DNA of 56,239 bases from contig NZ_QXHD01000004.1 in the NCBI RefSeq assembly GCF_011009555.1, positions 980,065 to 1,036,303 on the forward strand. The letters are read 5' to 3'. The DNA comes from Adonisia turfae CCMR0081. Its GTDB lineage: Bacteria > Cyanobacteriota > Cyanobacteriia > Phormidesmidales > Phormidesmidaceae. Position numbers and translations under genes: made by a program. Below the pieces are notes generated by a model. That model was not told where the DNA came from and did no database searches. It saw nothing but the letters and a program-made list of their open reading frames with translations. Shown here piece after piece: positions 17,124 through 25,176 of this stretch; position 1 is the first letter of the stretch, and the number at the start of each line of letters is the position of its first letter.

Positions 17124-17665
17124 GGGTGTTGTTTGTCGATGAATGTCATCTGATGAGTGGGGATCTCGAAGGCTACGTTTGGGGACGTCGAAATCAGCGC
17201 GTTGAGGTCCCGATTGTCAATGAACGCGACCGGCAGACGTACTATGGGGCCTTGGACCTGCTAAGTAAACGCGTTTTCGTTGAGGCCCACGCTGCCGGCA
17301 ATACGACCTGTACATTGGCCTATCTCAAGTTCTTGCAGCGTCAGTTTCCAAACCAGCGCTTGATTATTCTATGGGATGGAGCCAGTTATCATCGTTCTCA
17401 GGAGATTCAAGCGTGCTTAAACGAGCTCAATGAAGGACTGCCAGAATCCCAGTGGCGTATCCACTGCATTCGCTTTGCGCCCAACGACCCAACTCAAAAT
17501 CCGATTGAGGATGTTTGGTTACAAGCCAAGACCTGGGTCAGACAGATGGCTGGATTGAAGCCGTCATTCACTGGCCTCAAAGCTCTATTTGAGCAGTTTT
17601 GTGCCCTGGAACTCTTTGACTTTCCCAAAATGCATATGTATGGAACATTCTCACCAATCAAATAG
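17084..17665 (+). CDS. IS630 transposase, second frame (DDE catalytic part)
   Basis: A 193-codon frame in -1 relation to the first. It carries the catalytic triad of the family: first Asp in VLFVDECH, second Asp in LIILWDGASYH, and the final acidic residue in NPIEDVWLQAK. The frame is open upstream to the A-run, so translation enters by frameshift and the nominal TTG start at 17084 is not meaningful. With all three motifs present, the element may be active. Confidence 0.85.
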   Translation: MARYRTEIECGQVRVLFVDECHLMSGDLEGYVWGRRNQRVEVPIVNERDRQTYYGALDLLSKRVFVEAHAAGNTTCTLAYLKFLQRQFPNQRLIILWDGASYHRSQEIQACLNELNEGLPESQWRIHCIRFAPNDPTQNPIEDVWLQAKTWVRQMAGLKPSFTGLKALFEQFCALELFDFPKMHMYGTFSPIK

Positions 17666-17903
17666 GAACGCTATATCTGCAAGTATCTTTTTTCATAGAG
17701 TTCCTTATTGTCTAGGAAAATCAGCGGCAATCTAAGTAAACGATCTTCAATCTGATAGATTTCCTGTCCAGAAGTTCCTGATAAGGTTTCAGTAAAGATT
17801 AAAAATTATTTTTTCATCAAGGTTCATTGTTCGTAACTCCAGTAATCATGGTGGGACCCTTGGCAGCGTGAATGAGCAGATGTGATTTCGCAGGGTATTC
17901 CCC

Positions 17904-18689
17904 ATGAAACTTAAACGCTTATTTGTGTGGCTTTTTCCCGTTGCATTGGTAATGACTTTGCTATGGGGTAGCGCGCAGCCAGTGGCAGTTGTTGCGGCTA
18001 CTAATGAAACAACAGGACAGATCCTGCCTCCTCTCAACAGGATTGCTGATCAAACCGCAACGAAGGAATTTACCCTTCCTCCGCTGCCCTATGCCTATGA
18101 TGCACTGAATGACTATATTGATACCGAGACCATGACGGTGCACCATGACCGGCACCATGCTGGGTATGTCAGAAAATTGAACGGTGCGATCGCAAACTAT
18201 CCCGAGCTACAGTCAAAATCTATAGAAGAGTTACTTAGTAACATAAATGACCTTCCCTTAAATATCCGTGCAACTGTGCGCAAGAACGGTGGCGGCCATG
18301 CCAACCACACCATGTTTTGGGAAATCATGACCCCCGACGGTCAGGGACGACCCACTGGAGCCATTGCCGCAGCTATCAATCAAGCATTTGGAGACTTTGA
18401 AACCTTCAAACAAACCTTTAATAGTGCCGGTAAAACTCGGTTTGGCAGCGGTTGGGTATGGCTAGTTTTAGACAGAAATGGTCGACTTACCGTGATGAAC
18501 ACTCCCAACCAGGACAGTCCTTTAATGGATGGCTACTACCCCATCATGGGCAACGATGTTTGGGAACATGCCTATTATCTAAAGTATCAAAATCGTCGAG
18601 GAGATTACCTCAACGCCTGGTGGAACGTCGTCAACTGGGATGAAGTCAATAATCGTCTGGAACGAGGCAAAGCCTATCTAGCAGGTTAA
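17904..18689 (+). CDS. sodA: Exported or membrane-anchored Mn-type superoxide dismutase
   Basis: A 261-residue Fe/Mn superoxide dismutase. The first about 35 residues ([20 protein letters not shown]) form a signal or membrane anchor, so the enzyme acts in the thylakoid lumen or periplasm, as known for some cyanobacterial SodA. The mature part begins [18 protein letters not shown]. Metal ligands are visible: His in [11 protein letters not shown], His in [11 protein letters not shown], and Asp and His in [26 protein letters not shown] is the form usual in Mn enzymes. It disposes of superoxide near photosynthetic membranes. It is preceded by an IS630 element, whose insertion left about 240 bp of upstream DNA. 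Metal choice is by motif only. Confidence 0.92.
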   Translation: MKLKRLFVWLFPVALVMTLLWGSAQPVAVVAATNETTGQILPPLNRIADQTATKEFTLPPLPYAYDALNDYIDTETMTVHHDRHHAGYVRKLNGAIANYPELQSKSIEELLSNINDLPLNIRATVRKNGGGHANHTMFWEIMTPDGQGRPTGAIAAAINQAFGDFETFKQTFNSAGKTRFGSGWVWLVLDRNGRLTVMNTPNQDSPLMDGYYPIMGNDVWEHAYYLKYQNRRGDYLNAWWNVVNWDEVNNRLERGKAYLAG

Positions 18690-18736
18690 AAGGATTTATT
18701 CCCCCGATCTGTAGGCGATCTCCCCATAGCCCCAAC

Positions 18737-18758
18737 GGGATGTACAGCAGTGCATCCC
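18737..18758. repeat. Short hairpin repeat between convergent genes
   Basis: GGGATG (18737-18742) and CATCCC (18753-18758) pair around a 10-nt centre, followed by TACAGG. It lies between the convergent superoxide dismutase and phosphohexomutase genes. This resembles the small dispersed 'GTAGGGATGCA' hairpins common in cyanobacterial genomes, and could also serve as a bidirectional stop signal. Confidence 0.5.
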
Positions 18759-18790
18759 TACAGGTCTTTAAAGTTGTTTAACCTACATTT

Positions 18791-20314
18791 TTAAGAAAAG
18801 GCCGATAGATCCAAAGACTCAATACCATTGAAGAATATCAGCAGTTGTTCAGTAATTTGGGCAACCCCGTCTTCTACATTAGACTCAATATTTAAGGGCA
18901 ATACAGGATCATGCAGAGAAAGGCGTAGTAAAAACCACCCGTCTTCTTCTGGAGAGGAACAGGCCACGCGGACACCTTCATAGTTATTCGGGACTAATGA
19001 CCAATCATCCTGTTGCTCAACAAAGGTTTTAAGCTGACCAATGACACTCTCACCATAGGACTTAAACTCATTTACACCAATCTTGATACGAATCTCTCGA
19101 CTTTCTCTTGGTTCTTTAAGAGTCGCGATCAAATCTGTCAGTGAGCGCCCAGCCTGTTTCACTTTAGCCAGCTCAATCAACAACTTACTCACCAGATACG
19201 CTCCATCATCAAGAAAGTAGTTCTCCCGCATGGCACCGTGGCCGGAGGTTTCAATCGCCAGCCAAGATTCTTCTCCAGTTTGGTTTAAGCGCACAGCTTC
19301 GGTAATGACATTTTTATAGCCACGCTTAAAGCGATGGTGTTTACCCCGTAAATCTTGTTCAATGAACTGAGCAAGCCCATCGGAGGTAATGGAGTCAGTC
19401 ACGATGGTAGACCCTGGGTGTTCCTGTAGCACAATGGCAGATATCAGGGCAATCAGGCGGTTACGGTTCAGTTCCTGGCCTTGATGATCCACAGCAGCAG
19501 AACGGTCCACATCCGTATCAAAGATAATACCGAAGTCTGCTTCATTGGCTAATACTGCCTGGCAAATGGAAGCCATGGCATCGTGATTTTCAGGGTTAGG
19601 AATGTGGTTAGGAAACATGCCATCAGGCTCTAGGAACTGACTCCCGCTTGTGTCAGCACCCAGGGGTTCGAGCACTTTGCTGGCATAGAAACCACCGGCA
19701 CCATTACCAGCATCGACAATAATTTTTAAGCCCTGTAAGGGTTGCTCAAAATGTTGAGGATGGTTAACGGCATTGCGAATTTTCTGAACCAGCTGATCGG
19801 CATAGACAGCAATAAAGTCACGGGTTTCAATAGTTCCAGCTCTGTCTACTAGTGAGAAGTCGTTTTGTTCAGCTAATGTCAGGATTTCAGTAATATCTGC
19901 CTTCGCAAGACCACCCTGGGCAGTAAAAAATTTCAGGCCATTGCGGTTAAAGGGCAGGTGACTGGCGGTCATCATAATGGCCCCATCACAGTCAAAGCCG
20001 GGGGTGACGGTGCTCATAAACATGGCGGGCGTAGAGGCCATGCTGACGTCATACACATTTGCACCAAGGCTAGCCATGCCATCCATCACACTTTGCATGA
20101 GAGTAGGCCCAGAGACACGGCTATCACGACCGACAGCAAGCTGCAGATCTGTCGCTGGCTTACTAAGTTTTGTGGCGAGCCAGGTGGTAAAGGCTTGCCC
20201 TAGCCGCTGAGCGATTTCTGGGGTGAGGTTAACGGGTTCGTTAGGAACACCGTCGATTGCAACACCACGGATGTCCGAGCCATTTTGAAGCTTTTTCCAG
20301 TTGAAATCTTGCAT
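18791..20314 (-). CDS. Phosphomannomutase/phosphoglucomutase
   Basis: A 507-residue alpha-D-phosphohexomutase that interconverts hexose 1- and 6-phosphates for glycogen and cell-surface sugar synthesis in the cytoplasm. Visible motifs: SDIRG near the N-terminus, the phosphoserine loop MMTASHLPFNRNGLKF with Ser118, the metal loop DTDVDRSA, the sugar-binding loop ETSGHGAM, and the C-terminal phosphate-binding part NYEGVRVACSSPEEDGW. The catalytic loop has Leu where Asn is usual (TASHLP for TASHNP), a tolerated variant in part of the family. Plant plastid and cyanobacterial homologues of this kind exist. Substrate preference between mannose and glucose cannot be told here. Confidence 0.9.
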   Translation of the reverse strand: MQDFNWKKLQNGSDIRGVAIDGVPNEPVNLTPEIAQRLGQAFTTWLATKLSKPATDLQLAVGRDSRVSGPTLMQSVMDGMASLGANVYDVSMASTPAMFMSTVTPGFDCDGAIMMTASHLPFNRNGLKFFTAQGGLAKADITEILTLAEQNDFSLVDRAGTIETRDFIAVYADQLVQKIRNAVNHPQHFEQPLQGLKIIVDAGNGAGGFYASKVLEPLGADTSGSQFLEPDGMFPNHIPNPENHDAMASICQAVLANEADFGIIFDTDVDRSAAVDHQGQELNRNRLIALISAIVLQEHPGSTIVTDSITSDGLAQFIEQDLRGKHHRFKRGYKNVITEAVRLNQTGEESWLAIETSGHGAMRENYFLDDGAYLVSKLLIELAKVKQAGRSLTDLIATLKEPRESREIRIKIGVNEFKSYGESVIGQLKTFVEQQDDWSLVPNNYEGVRVACSSPEEDGWFLLRLSLHDPVLPLNIESNVEDGVAQITEQLLIFFNGIESLDLSAFS

Positions 20315-20546
20315 GGGAATGGGGGATCACTCAGGTTTGCATTGGGTCACCTTGAGTATGGCGGTTGGGATCGAAAATATGGAAAATTCACTGATTTTGT
20401 TAACTCGCGTAAGCTAAGTTGAAGAGACTCCCAAAAATCTCTTCCTACCATCTACAGCCCCAACCTGGGTTCTTATTTTTGTGCAGTCCCCGAATGATTA
20501 GGACTTGGCTCAACCTGGGTTGACCGCTTCATCCATAGCTTTATGG

Positions 20547-20574
20547 TTGACATCTATCTACTAGATGGTAGATA
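20547..20574 (+). promoter_or_regulatory. TetR gene promoter with embedded operator
   Basis: A near-consensus promoter, TTGACA (20547-20552), 16 bp, TAGATA (20569-20574), overlaps the palindrome TATCTAC-6 bp-GTAGATA (20555-20574). The ATG is at 20583, so the transcript would start almost at the start codon. A matching site stands before the next gene, so this is probably the binding site of the TetR protein and sets up autorepression. Confidence 0.7.
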
Positions 20575-20582
20575 CTTAAGCC

Positions 20583-21158
20583 ATGGAAAAAAACACGGCT
20601 AAACGCATATTGGATGTTGCTCAAGATATGGTGCGTAATCGAGGCTATAGTGCCTTTAGTTATGCTGATATCGCACAGCAGGTTGGTATTCGCAAAGCTA
20701 GTATTCACTACCACTTTCCCTCTAAGGATGAGTTGGTGAAAGAGTTAGTCAAACGATATCGAGAGGAAATGGGAAAGGCGTGCGATCGCATTACCCAGTC
20801 CACGGCCAGCCTTGATCAGCAAATTGTCCAATTTGCCAATCTCTACCGCAATGGTCTAGAGGAGCATCAGATCTGTCTATGCGCCATGTTAGCAGCAGAT
20901 TTCGAAGTTTTACCCCAACCTATTCGGGAGGAGATTCAAACCTTCTTTAGCCACACTGAGAACTGGGTCATAAACTTGCTCCAGCAGGGATGTGACAGCG
21001 GACATTGGGACTGTCATCCCTCAGTTGAACAGGAGGCAAAGGGGTTGATTGCGATGCTCCAAGGGGCACAGCTACTGGCTCGTTCATCAGCGGACAGTGT
21101 GGTTACCTTTGAGCAGGTTGTTTATCCACTGCTTACAGCAAAATTTGCCAAAGCCTAA
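20583..21158 (+). CDS. TetR/AcrR family transcriptional regulator
   Basis: A 191-residue repressor. Residues 5-50 form the TetR helix-turn-helix: RILDVAQDMVRNRGYSAFSY then ADIAQQVGIRKASIHYHFPS. The C-terminal ligand-binding part (LEEHQICLCAMLAADFEVLP) resembles the YxaF/LmrA group, which responds to small aromatic or electrophilic compounds. It is followed by an SDR and a cupin gene on the same strand, with a copy of the same operator before the SDR gene, so it most likely represses both itself and that pair. The start is fixed by the helix-turn-helix and by the promoter 8 bp upstream; no ribosome binding site fits, suggesting a leaderless transcript. Effector unknown. Confidence 0.9.
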   Translation: MEKNTAKRILDVAQDMVRNRGYSAFSYADIAQQVGIRKASIHYHFPSKDELVKELVKRYREEMGKACDRITQSTASLDQQIVQFANLYRNGLEEHQICLCAMLAADFEVLPQPIREEIQTFFSHTENWVINLLQQGCDSGHWDCHPSVEQEAKGLIAMLQGAQLLARSSADSVVTFEQVVYPLLTAKFAKA

Positions 21159-21172
21159 ATTTTTTGTCCTGT

Positions 21173-21195
21173 TATCTACCTTCTAGTAGGTATAT
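21173..21195 (+). promoter_or_regulatory. Second TetR operator, before the SDR gene
   Basis: This 23-bp site matches the reverse complement of the site at 20555 at 20 of 23 positions; the shared core is TATCTACCWTCTAGTAGRTA. It overlaps the likely -10 TATATT of the SDR promoter and ends 30 bp before the ATG, a position suited to repression. Confidence 0.65.
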
Positions 21196-21225
21196 TATTC
21201 ACTATTTCCCCACAAGGAGCTCAAC

Positions 21226-22005
21226 ATGTTGCAGTCATTTGCAGATCAAAAACTCATTGTTATCGGTGGCACCAGTGGTATGGGTAAAGCCGTTGCCCGC
21301 ATTGTTCTTGAAAATGGTGGTTCAGTTGTTTTAGTTGGTCGTCGTGCAGAAAAGTTGCAGGTCGCCGTTGATGAGCTGAAGGCCTATGGTCCTGTTATGG
21401 GAGAGCGTGCTGACATTTCGCAACTTGAGAAACTTCAGGCTTTAATTGCAAAAATTAATCAGGCCCATGCAGACGCTACATTGTTAGTTAATGCAGCTGG
21501 AGCCTTTCTCCCCAAACCATTCCTGGACTATGAAGCCGCTGACTATGATCTCTATCTAGATCTGAATAAGGCCACCTTCTTTATTACCCAGGCAGTGGCT
21601 CGAAACATGATTAAGCAAAACAACAAAGGTGCCATTGTGAACATTGGCTCTATGTGGGCTAAGCAGGCCATCCAGGCAACGCCATCTTCGGCGTATTCTA
21701 TGGCCAAAGCGGGTTTGCATTCCTTGACCCAACATCTCGCGATGGAGTTAGCTGAGCACAATATTCGGGTGAACGCAGTCTCTCCTGCTGTGGTGGCAAC
21801 ACCTATTTATGAGGGCTTTATTCCCAAAGAGGATGTGCATGATGCCCTGCAAGGCTTTAACGGATTCCATCCCATTGGCCGCATTGGCACCCCTGAAGAT
21901 GTAGCTGAAGCCATTGCTTTTTTATTGTCTGATAAGGCTGCTTGGGTAACCGGTGCTGTGTGGGATGTGGATGGCGGTGTGATGGCTGGGCGTAATCAAT
22001 ATTAA
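21226..22005 (+). CDS. Short-chain dehydrogenase/reductase
   Basis: A 259-residue classical SDR. It has the nucleotide-binding motif [10 protein letters not shown] near residue 13, the NAAGAF segment, the catalytic Ser in NIGSMW, the YxxxK pair in SAYSMAKAG, and the usual C-terminal [21 protein letters not shown]. It reduces or oxidises a carbonyl or hydroxyl group with NAD(P) in the cytoplasm. AAGGAG lies 8 nt before the ATG. It is flanked by the TetR gene (67 bp) and the cupin gene (40 bp) and probably forms an operon with the latter. The TetR-SDR-cupin set suggests a response to a reactive small molecule, which is inference. Confidence 0.93.
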   Translation: MLQSFADQKLIVIGGTSGMGKAVARIVLENGGSVVLVGRRAEKLQVAVDELKAYGPVMGERADISQLEKLQALIAKINQAHADATLLVNAAGAFLPKPFLDYEAADYDLYLDLNKATFFITQAVARNMIKQNNKGAIVNIGSMWAKQAIQATPSSAYSMAKAGLHSLTQHLAMELAEHNIRVNAVSPAVVATPIYEGFIPKEDVHDALQGFNGFHPIGRIGTPEDVAEAIAFLLSDKAAWVTGAVWDVDGGVMAGRNQY

Positions 22006-22045
22006 CTCTGGTTAGATATTTTCTAGAAATTCGAGGAGATCGAGT

Positions 22046-22699
22046 ATGAAAATCCATGCAGATTTAACAGAACGAGCCGTGGTCAATACTGAGAACCTAC
22101 CCTGGATTGACTCTCCCATGGCAGGTGTACAACGGCGTATGATCGAACGCGATGGTGCAGAAGTTGCCCGGGCAACTTCTCTTGTTCGCTATGCTCCCGG
22201 CAGCTACTTCTCAGCCCACACCCACGGTGGTGGTGAAGAGTTTTTTGTTTTAGAGGGGGTGTTCTCAGACGAACACGGAGACTTTGGCCCAGGCACCTAT
22301 GTGCGCAACCCCGTAGGTTCTAGCCATACTCCCCACAGTAAGGACGGTGCAACAATCCTGGTTAAACTGCGACAAATGGATCCAAACGATCAACAGCAAG
22401 TGACCATCGACACGAACAAGGCAGGATGGTCTCCTGGTTTAGTGACTGGTTTACACGTGCTGCCTCTACACAGCTACGGCACTGAACAGGTAGCGCTAGT
22501 AAAATGGGCACCCGGCACAACGTTTCAACAACATCACCATTGGGGAGGTGAAGAAATCTTTGTCTTAGAAGGCACATTTGCCGATGAACAGGGAGTGTAT
22601 CCTCAGGGCACCTGGTTACGAAATCCACCCGACAGTGTGCATATGCCCTTTAGCGAAGAAGGCTGTCTCATGTATGTCAAAACCGGGCACCTTCAATGA
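22046..22699 (+). CDS. Double-cupin (ChrR-like) protein
   Basis: A 217-residue protein of two cupin repeats. Each repeat has the metal-binding pattern: repeat one YAPGSYFSAHTHGGGEEFFV then GTYVRNPVGSSHTPHS; repeat two WAPGTTFQQHHHWGGEEIFV then GTWLRNPPDSVHMPFS. The His-x-His...Glu...His ligands are intact in both, so both sites should bind a metal. This arrangement matches the ChrR-like cupin family; it lacks the zinc anti-sigma domain of ChrR, so it is an enzyme or sensor, not an anti-sigma factor. GAGGAGA lies 9 nt before the ATG. Probably cotranscribed with the SDR gene. Confidence 0.88.
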   Translation: MKIHADLTERAVVNTENLPWIDSPMAGVQRRMIERDGAEVARATSLVRYAPGSYFSAHTHGGGEEFFVLEGVFSDEHGDFGPGTYVRNPVGSSHTPHSKDGATILVKLRQMDPNDQQQVTIDTNKAGWSPGLVTGLHVLPLHSYGTEQVALVKWAPGTTFQQHHHWGGEEIFVLEGTFADEQGVYPQGTWLRNPPDSVHMPFSEEGCLMYVKTGHLQ

Positions 22700-22756
22700 T
22701 TCTCTAAATACGCAATATTTTCTGTCATGACCTGATATAAAATATTTGACGCCACA

Positions 22757-23338
22757 CTAGTTAACAACCAACCAACCCTTAAACCATCGAGTCAGTCGGG
22801 GCATGATCACATAGGACAGAAGAGCCACTGTAATTGCTACATTGACAGATACCTTAAGCAACCAGGGTAAGAAACTTAGCAATGGTGCCATCAGCGGACT
22901 CACCCCCAGGGACACAATCATCACCCCAACCCAGATTAAAATAGCCTGTTTGTAACGCCTTGGAGCTTTAGGTCCCGGCTGTTTGGGCAATTGAAACCAG
23001 GATTCTAACCCTGACAAAACCTGGATGGTTTCCTGGGCTTGAATCAGGGGTTTTACCCGTTCAATCCAAGTATGGCGAGTATCTGAGTTGAGCCAGGCTG
23101 TTAGATGACTACAGGCATCAAACTGAAGCACAATGACATAGTCTGGTGGTGTATCAGGCTGAGGTCGGAGAATACTCACCCCCAGATGCCCTTCAAATTC
23201 ACGGGCTGCTGCTGAGATGCCTCTAATCCACTCTTCGTACCCTTCTTGCCGTCCAACTTTGACCCGATGGGTAATAACGGCTGTAACATGTTGATCGATG
23301 GCGTTGTCAGGGTCAATATCACTAACAGATGTATTCAT
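22757..23338 (-). CDS. ABM-domain protein with C-terminal membrane segments
   Basis: A 193-residue protein. Residues about 15-110 match the antibiotic biosynthesis monooxygenase (ABM) ferredoxin-like fold: VTAVITHRVKVGRQEGYEEW, GHLGVSILRP, YVIVLQFDACSHLTAWLNSD. Residues about 125-190 hold two or three hydrophobic helices (AILIWVGVMIVSLGVSPLM, VNVAITVALLSYVIMP). Cyanobacterial proteins with this ABM-plus-membrane layout are usually annotated as antibiotic biosynthesis monooxygenases, but no substrate is known. It converges with the cupin gene, 57 bp apart. It may belong functionally to the oxidoreductase cluster; that is inference. Confidence 0.8.
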   Translation of the reverse strand: MNTSVSDIDPDNAIDQHVTAVITHRVKVGRQEGYEEWIRGISAAAREFEGHLGVSILRPQPDTPPDYVIVLQFDACSHLTAWLNSDTRHTWIERVKPLIQAQETIQVLSGLESWFQLPKQPGPKAPRRYKQAILIWVGVMIVSLGVSPLMAPLLSFLPWLLKVSVNVAITVALLSYVIMPRLTRWFKGWLVVN

Positions 23339-23427
23339 TAATATTGTTCTTGGGAGTTTCTTGACACACTAGCTGACAAACTCTCTAAAAATCTGGACAA
23401 GATATTGCATCCGCCCCCATCATTTTC

Positions 23428-23471
23428 TTTTTCTTGTAGGGGCGTTGTCTGTAACGCCCCTACAAGAAAAA
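23428..23471. repeat. Perfect 19-bp inverted repeat, dispersed-hairpin type
   Basis: Arms TTTTTCTTGTAGGGGCGTT (23428-23446) and its exact complement (23453-23471) enclose GTCTGT. The T-run is at the 5' arm on both strands, so this is not a classic terminator. GTAGGGGCG hairpins occur as dispersed repeats in many cyanobacteria, and I take it as one of those, placed between the CDGSH stop and the ABM gene start. Confidence 0.7.
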
Positions 23472-23482
23472 TTTAATTTTTA

Positions 23483-23689
23483 TTAGTCCCCAGGTGCTCG
23501 TTCTGTTGCCTCAAATCCAGCTTTGGCATGAGCCCCATCGCAAAAGGGTTTGTTACTCGATGCACCACAACGACAAAGGGCAACTTGTTCCTGCTTAGGA
23601 TAGGGCTGTTTATCCCCATCGGTCACAGAAAATTCCCCTTTGACGATCAGTGGGCCATTATCTAAAACAAAAATCTCGGTATCCGCCAT
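23483..23689 (-). CDS. CDGSH iron-sulfur domain protein
   Basis: A 68-residue small protein with the CDGSH signature: CRCGASSNKPFCDGAH, that is Cys-x-Cys-x(2)-Ser-x(3)-Pro-x-Cys-Asp-Gly-Ala-His. The three Cys and one His bind a labile [2Fe-2S] cluster. Bacterial small CDGSH proteins take part in redox or iron-sulfur handling; the partner is unknown. The frame is open to 23797, but homology begins at MADTEIFVLDNG (23689) and the added 36 residues are unlike the family, so I chose the shorter start. It stands alone, with a hairpin downstream. Confidence 0.88.
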   Translation of the reverse strand: MADTEIFVLDNGPLIVKGEFSVTDGDKQPYPKQEQVALCRCGASSNKPFCDGAHAKAGFEATERAPGD

Positions 23690-24103
23690 GGTTTTATCCT
23701 TTACATAATCTAACAGGTCAATCCCAAACCTATGGTTTAGAAACAGAAGCTTGGCATTGATGACTTTCATTGTGAATTGACTCTCCAAAAAAGACAATAT
23801 GCTTTTCAGGAAACCGATTGTCCTTCAAAAAGAGACAATGTTTAAGTAATTAACCAGCAGCACAAAAGTATCGCCTTTATCGAAGTCACACCATGACATC
23901 CCTAAAGATGATCACCCCTGTTTTGTCCTATTATTTGTCCCGTCAAGATTATCTAAGGAATGGAGGTGCCTTGCTACAAGATACCCAGACTTTTCAGAAC
24001 ATCTGAAAAGTCGTGAAATATTGAAAATATCAACCTTTAATAATAGTCAATATATTGCCATAGAGTATTATGGTGAATGGCCTTCGCTTTTTCATATCGT
24101 TGC
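23690..24103. other. Intergenic region upstream of the CDGSH gene
   Basis: No gene is visible in these 414 bp. It holds the promoter region of the CDGSH gene and the hairpin at 23988-24012. Nothing else could be supported. Confidence 0.5.
23988..24012. repeat. Perfect 10-bp inverted repeat
   Basis: GACTTTTCAG (23988-23997) and CTGAAAAGTC (24003-24012) enclose AACAT. It lies 92 bp past the stop of the NUDIX-like gene. There is no T-run after either arm, so it could be an operator as well as a transcript end. Confidence 0.55.
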
Positions 24104-24658
24104 CTAAACTGCGCATTCCCTGGTTCTAGCTGCCCACCACTCTATCAATAGACATCTACATTGCAGACAATTTAGCCTTGCCAATAGCGCTTGGATGCCT
24201 GGTTCGGTAGTCGGATAAGTTGCTCCCAGTTTTTCAGACAATAGGGGAGCATCGTCACTGAGCTCAGCTACAAAACCATAGAGACGTTGATTTGAAAAGG
24301 AGCTGTTGATGGACCAGCCAGTTTGATTTAACGGTTTCAAGTGATGCAGGGCCGAGTCAGCAATACCCAGCTCCCGCTGAAGAATTGTTTTTGCCGCATT
24401 ATGGGGTCTTTGCCCATCAGGGCATCGCCCACCCGGAAAATCCCAAGTGGATTCGCCCACACCTGGACGATACATTGGCGGTGGTAACAGCAAATGCTGT
24501 TGGTACAGAGGTAAAACAATGACTGAGTCTGCTTTTTCAACACGCCAATAGTTCAGGGATTGGCCCTCGGGTGTCTCAAGTGTTTCGCCAATCAGCGTTA
24601 GCCAACGGTTTTTCAGGGCCAGAATCCGTTCTTTGCATTGCCAGATTTGCTCGCTCAT
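24104..24658 (-). CDS. NUDIX-fold protein with degraded catalytic box
   Basis: A 184-residue protein that resembles ADP-ribose pyrophosphatase-type NUDIX hydrolases: an N-terminal strand 'NRWLTLIGETLETPEG', 'WRVEKADSVIVLPLYQQHLLL', then 'YRPGVGESTWDFPGGRCPDG'. The NUDIX box should read G-x5-E-x7-REUxEExGU; here it runs GGRCPDGQRPHNAAKT then ILQRELGI, where Gln replaces the first Glu and the RE pair reads TI, with only one of the metal-binding glutamates kept. Catalysis is therefore doubtful, and it may be a binding protein. It is transcribed away from the YeeE pair; the 96-bp intergenic stretch carries direct repeats. Confidence 0.75.
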   Translation of the reverse strand: MSEQIWQCKERILALKNRWLTLIGETLETPEGQSLNYWRVEKADSVIVLPLYQQHLLLPPPMYRPGVGESTWDFPGGRCPDGQRPHNAAKTILQRELGIADSALHHLKPLNQTGWSINSSFSNQRLYGFVAELSDDAPLLSEKLGATYPTTEPGIQALLARLNCLQCRCLLIEWWAARTRECAV

Positions 24659-24660
24659 TT

Positions 24661-24691
24661 GTTTATCAAAGGCAGATACAGTTTATCAAAG
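24661..24691. repeat. Direct repeat in divergent promoter region
   Basis: GTTTATCAAAG occurs at 24661-24671 and 24681-24691, exactly 20 bp (about two helical turns) apart, between the divergent NUDIX-like and YeeE genes. The spacing suggests binding of a regulator dimer to one DNA face. Confidence 0.5.
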
Positions 24692-24709
24692 TCATGATAT
24701 AGTATTACC

Positions 24710-24728
24710 ATTTGGTTATATGATGTTT
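24710..24728 (+). promoter_or_regulatory. Candidate operator before the YeeE pair
   Basis: ATTTGGTTATATGATGTTT resembles the site before the DUF302 gene at 25800 at 13 of 19 positions (shared ATTTrGTTATAT). It ends 26 bp before the ATG at 24755. AT-rich operators of this kind are used by ArsR-type sulfide sensors, but no such regulator is in the window. Confidence 0.35.
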
Positions 24729-24754
24729 CAATCTCGTTTTGATGGACCCTTGCC

Positions 24755-25171
24755 ATGGTGGAATTAAGTTGGGGAACAGCATTATTAGGTGGGGTATTGA
24801 TTGGTTTGAGTGCAACAATTTTGCTGGCATTTAATGGTCGGATTGCTGGCATTAGTGGCATTGTTAACGGTGGCATTCAGGGGAATGAACCCTGGCGCTG
24901 GCTCTTTTTGGCGGGAATGCTCCTGGGTGGAATACTTTATGAATATGGCCTGGCACCTGAGCCTACTCCCACGCCATCCCTGACAGCAGGGACCATGATC
25001 TTAGGCGGTTTTCTGGTGGGGTTTGGCACTCGTCTGGGCAATGGCTGTACCAGCGGTCATGGAGTGTGCGGCTTGGGGCGGTTGTCGTTGCGATCGCTAG
25101 TTGCGGTGCTCACCTTTCTCACTACAGCCATGCTAACTGTCTGGCTTACTCGACATGGCATAACTGGATAA
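24755..25171 (+). CDS. YeeE/YedE-family membrane protein, first half
   Basis: A 138-residue membrane protein with four hydrophobic segments, one half of a two-protein sulfur transporter of the YeeE/YedE type (known members carry thiosulfate or other sulfur compounds). It has the typical GRIAGISGIVNGG near residue 28 and the cysteine motif GNGCTSGHGVCGLGRLS (cysteines about residues 96 and 103), which in YeeE-like channels line the substrate path. The second half follows 5 bp downstream, so they are translationally linked. The DUF302 and DUF2892 proteins after them fit a sulfide/sulfur-handling set. Confidence 0.9.
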   Translation: MVELSWGTALLGGVLIGLSATILLAFNGRIAGISGIVNGGIQGNEPWRWLFLAGMLLGGILYEYGLAPEPTPTPSLTAGTMILGGFLVGFGTRLGNGCTSGHGVCGLGRLSLRSLVAVLTFLTTAMLTVWLTRHGITG

Positions 25172-25176
25172 GCACT

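Larger units (their letters stand above)
16551..17664 (+). mobile_element. IS630 family insertion sequence, apparently complete
   Basis: About 1.1 kb, the usual IS630 size. It carries a two-frame transposase joined by a frameshift run. Boundaries are proposed from TA dinucleotides (IS630 duplicates TA): left TA at 16551 followed by TGATCTGAGAAATTGTATTC, and right TA at 17663 whose complement continues TTTGATTGGTGAGAATGTTC. These ends are similar but not identical, so the terminal repeats are imperfect and the exact ends are tentative. The stop codon of the second frame lies inside the right end, a common IS630 layout. It separates the MATE and superoxide dismutase genes. Confidence 0.7.

Noticed and set aside
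17680..17860. Minus-strand frame ending at the IS630 right end as a gene cut by the insertion
   Set aside because: Its stop comes before the proposed junction and no continuation was found on the other side of the element.
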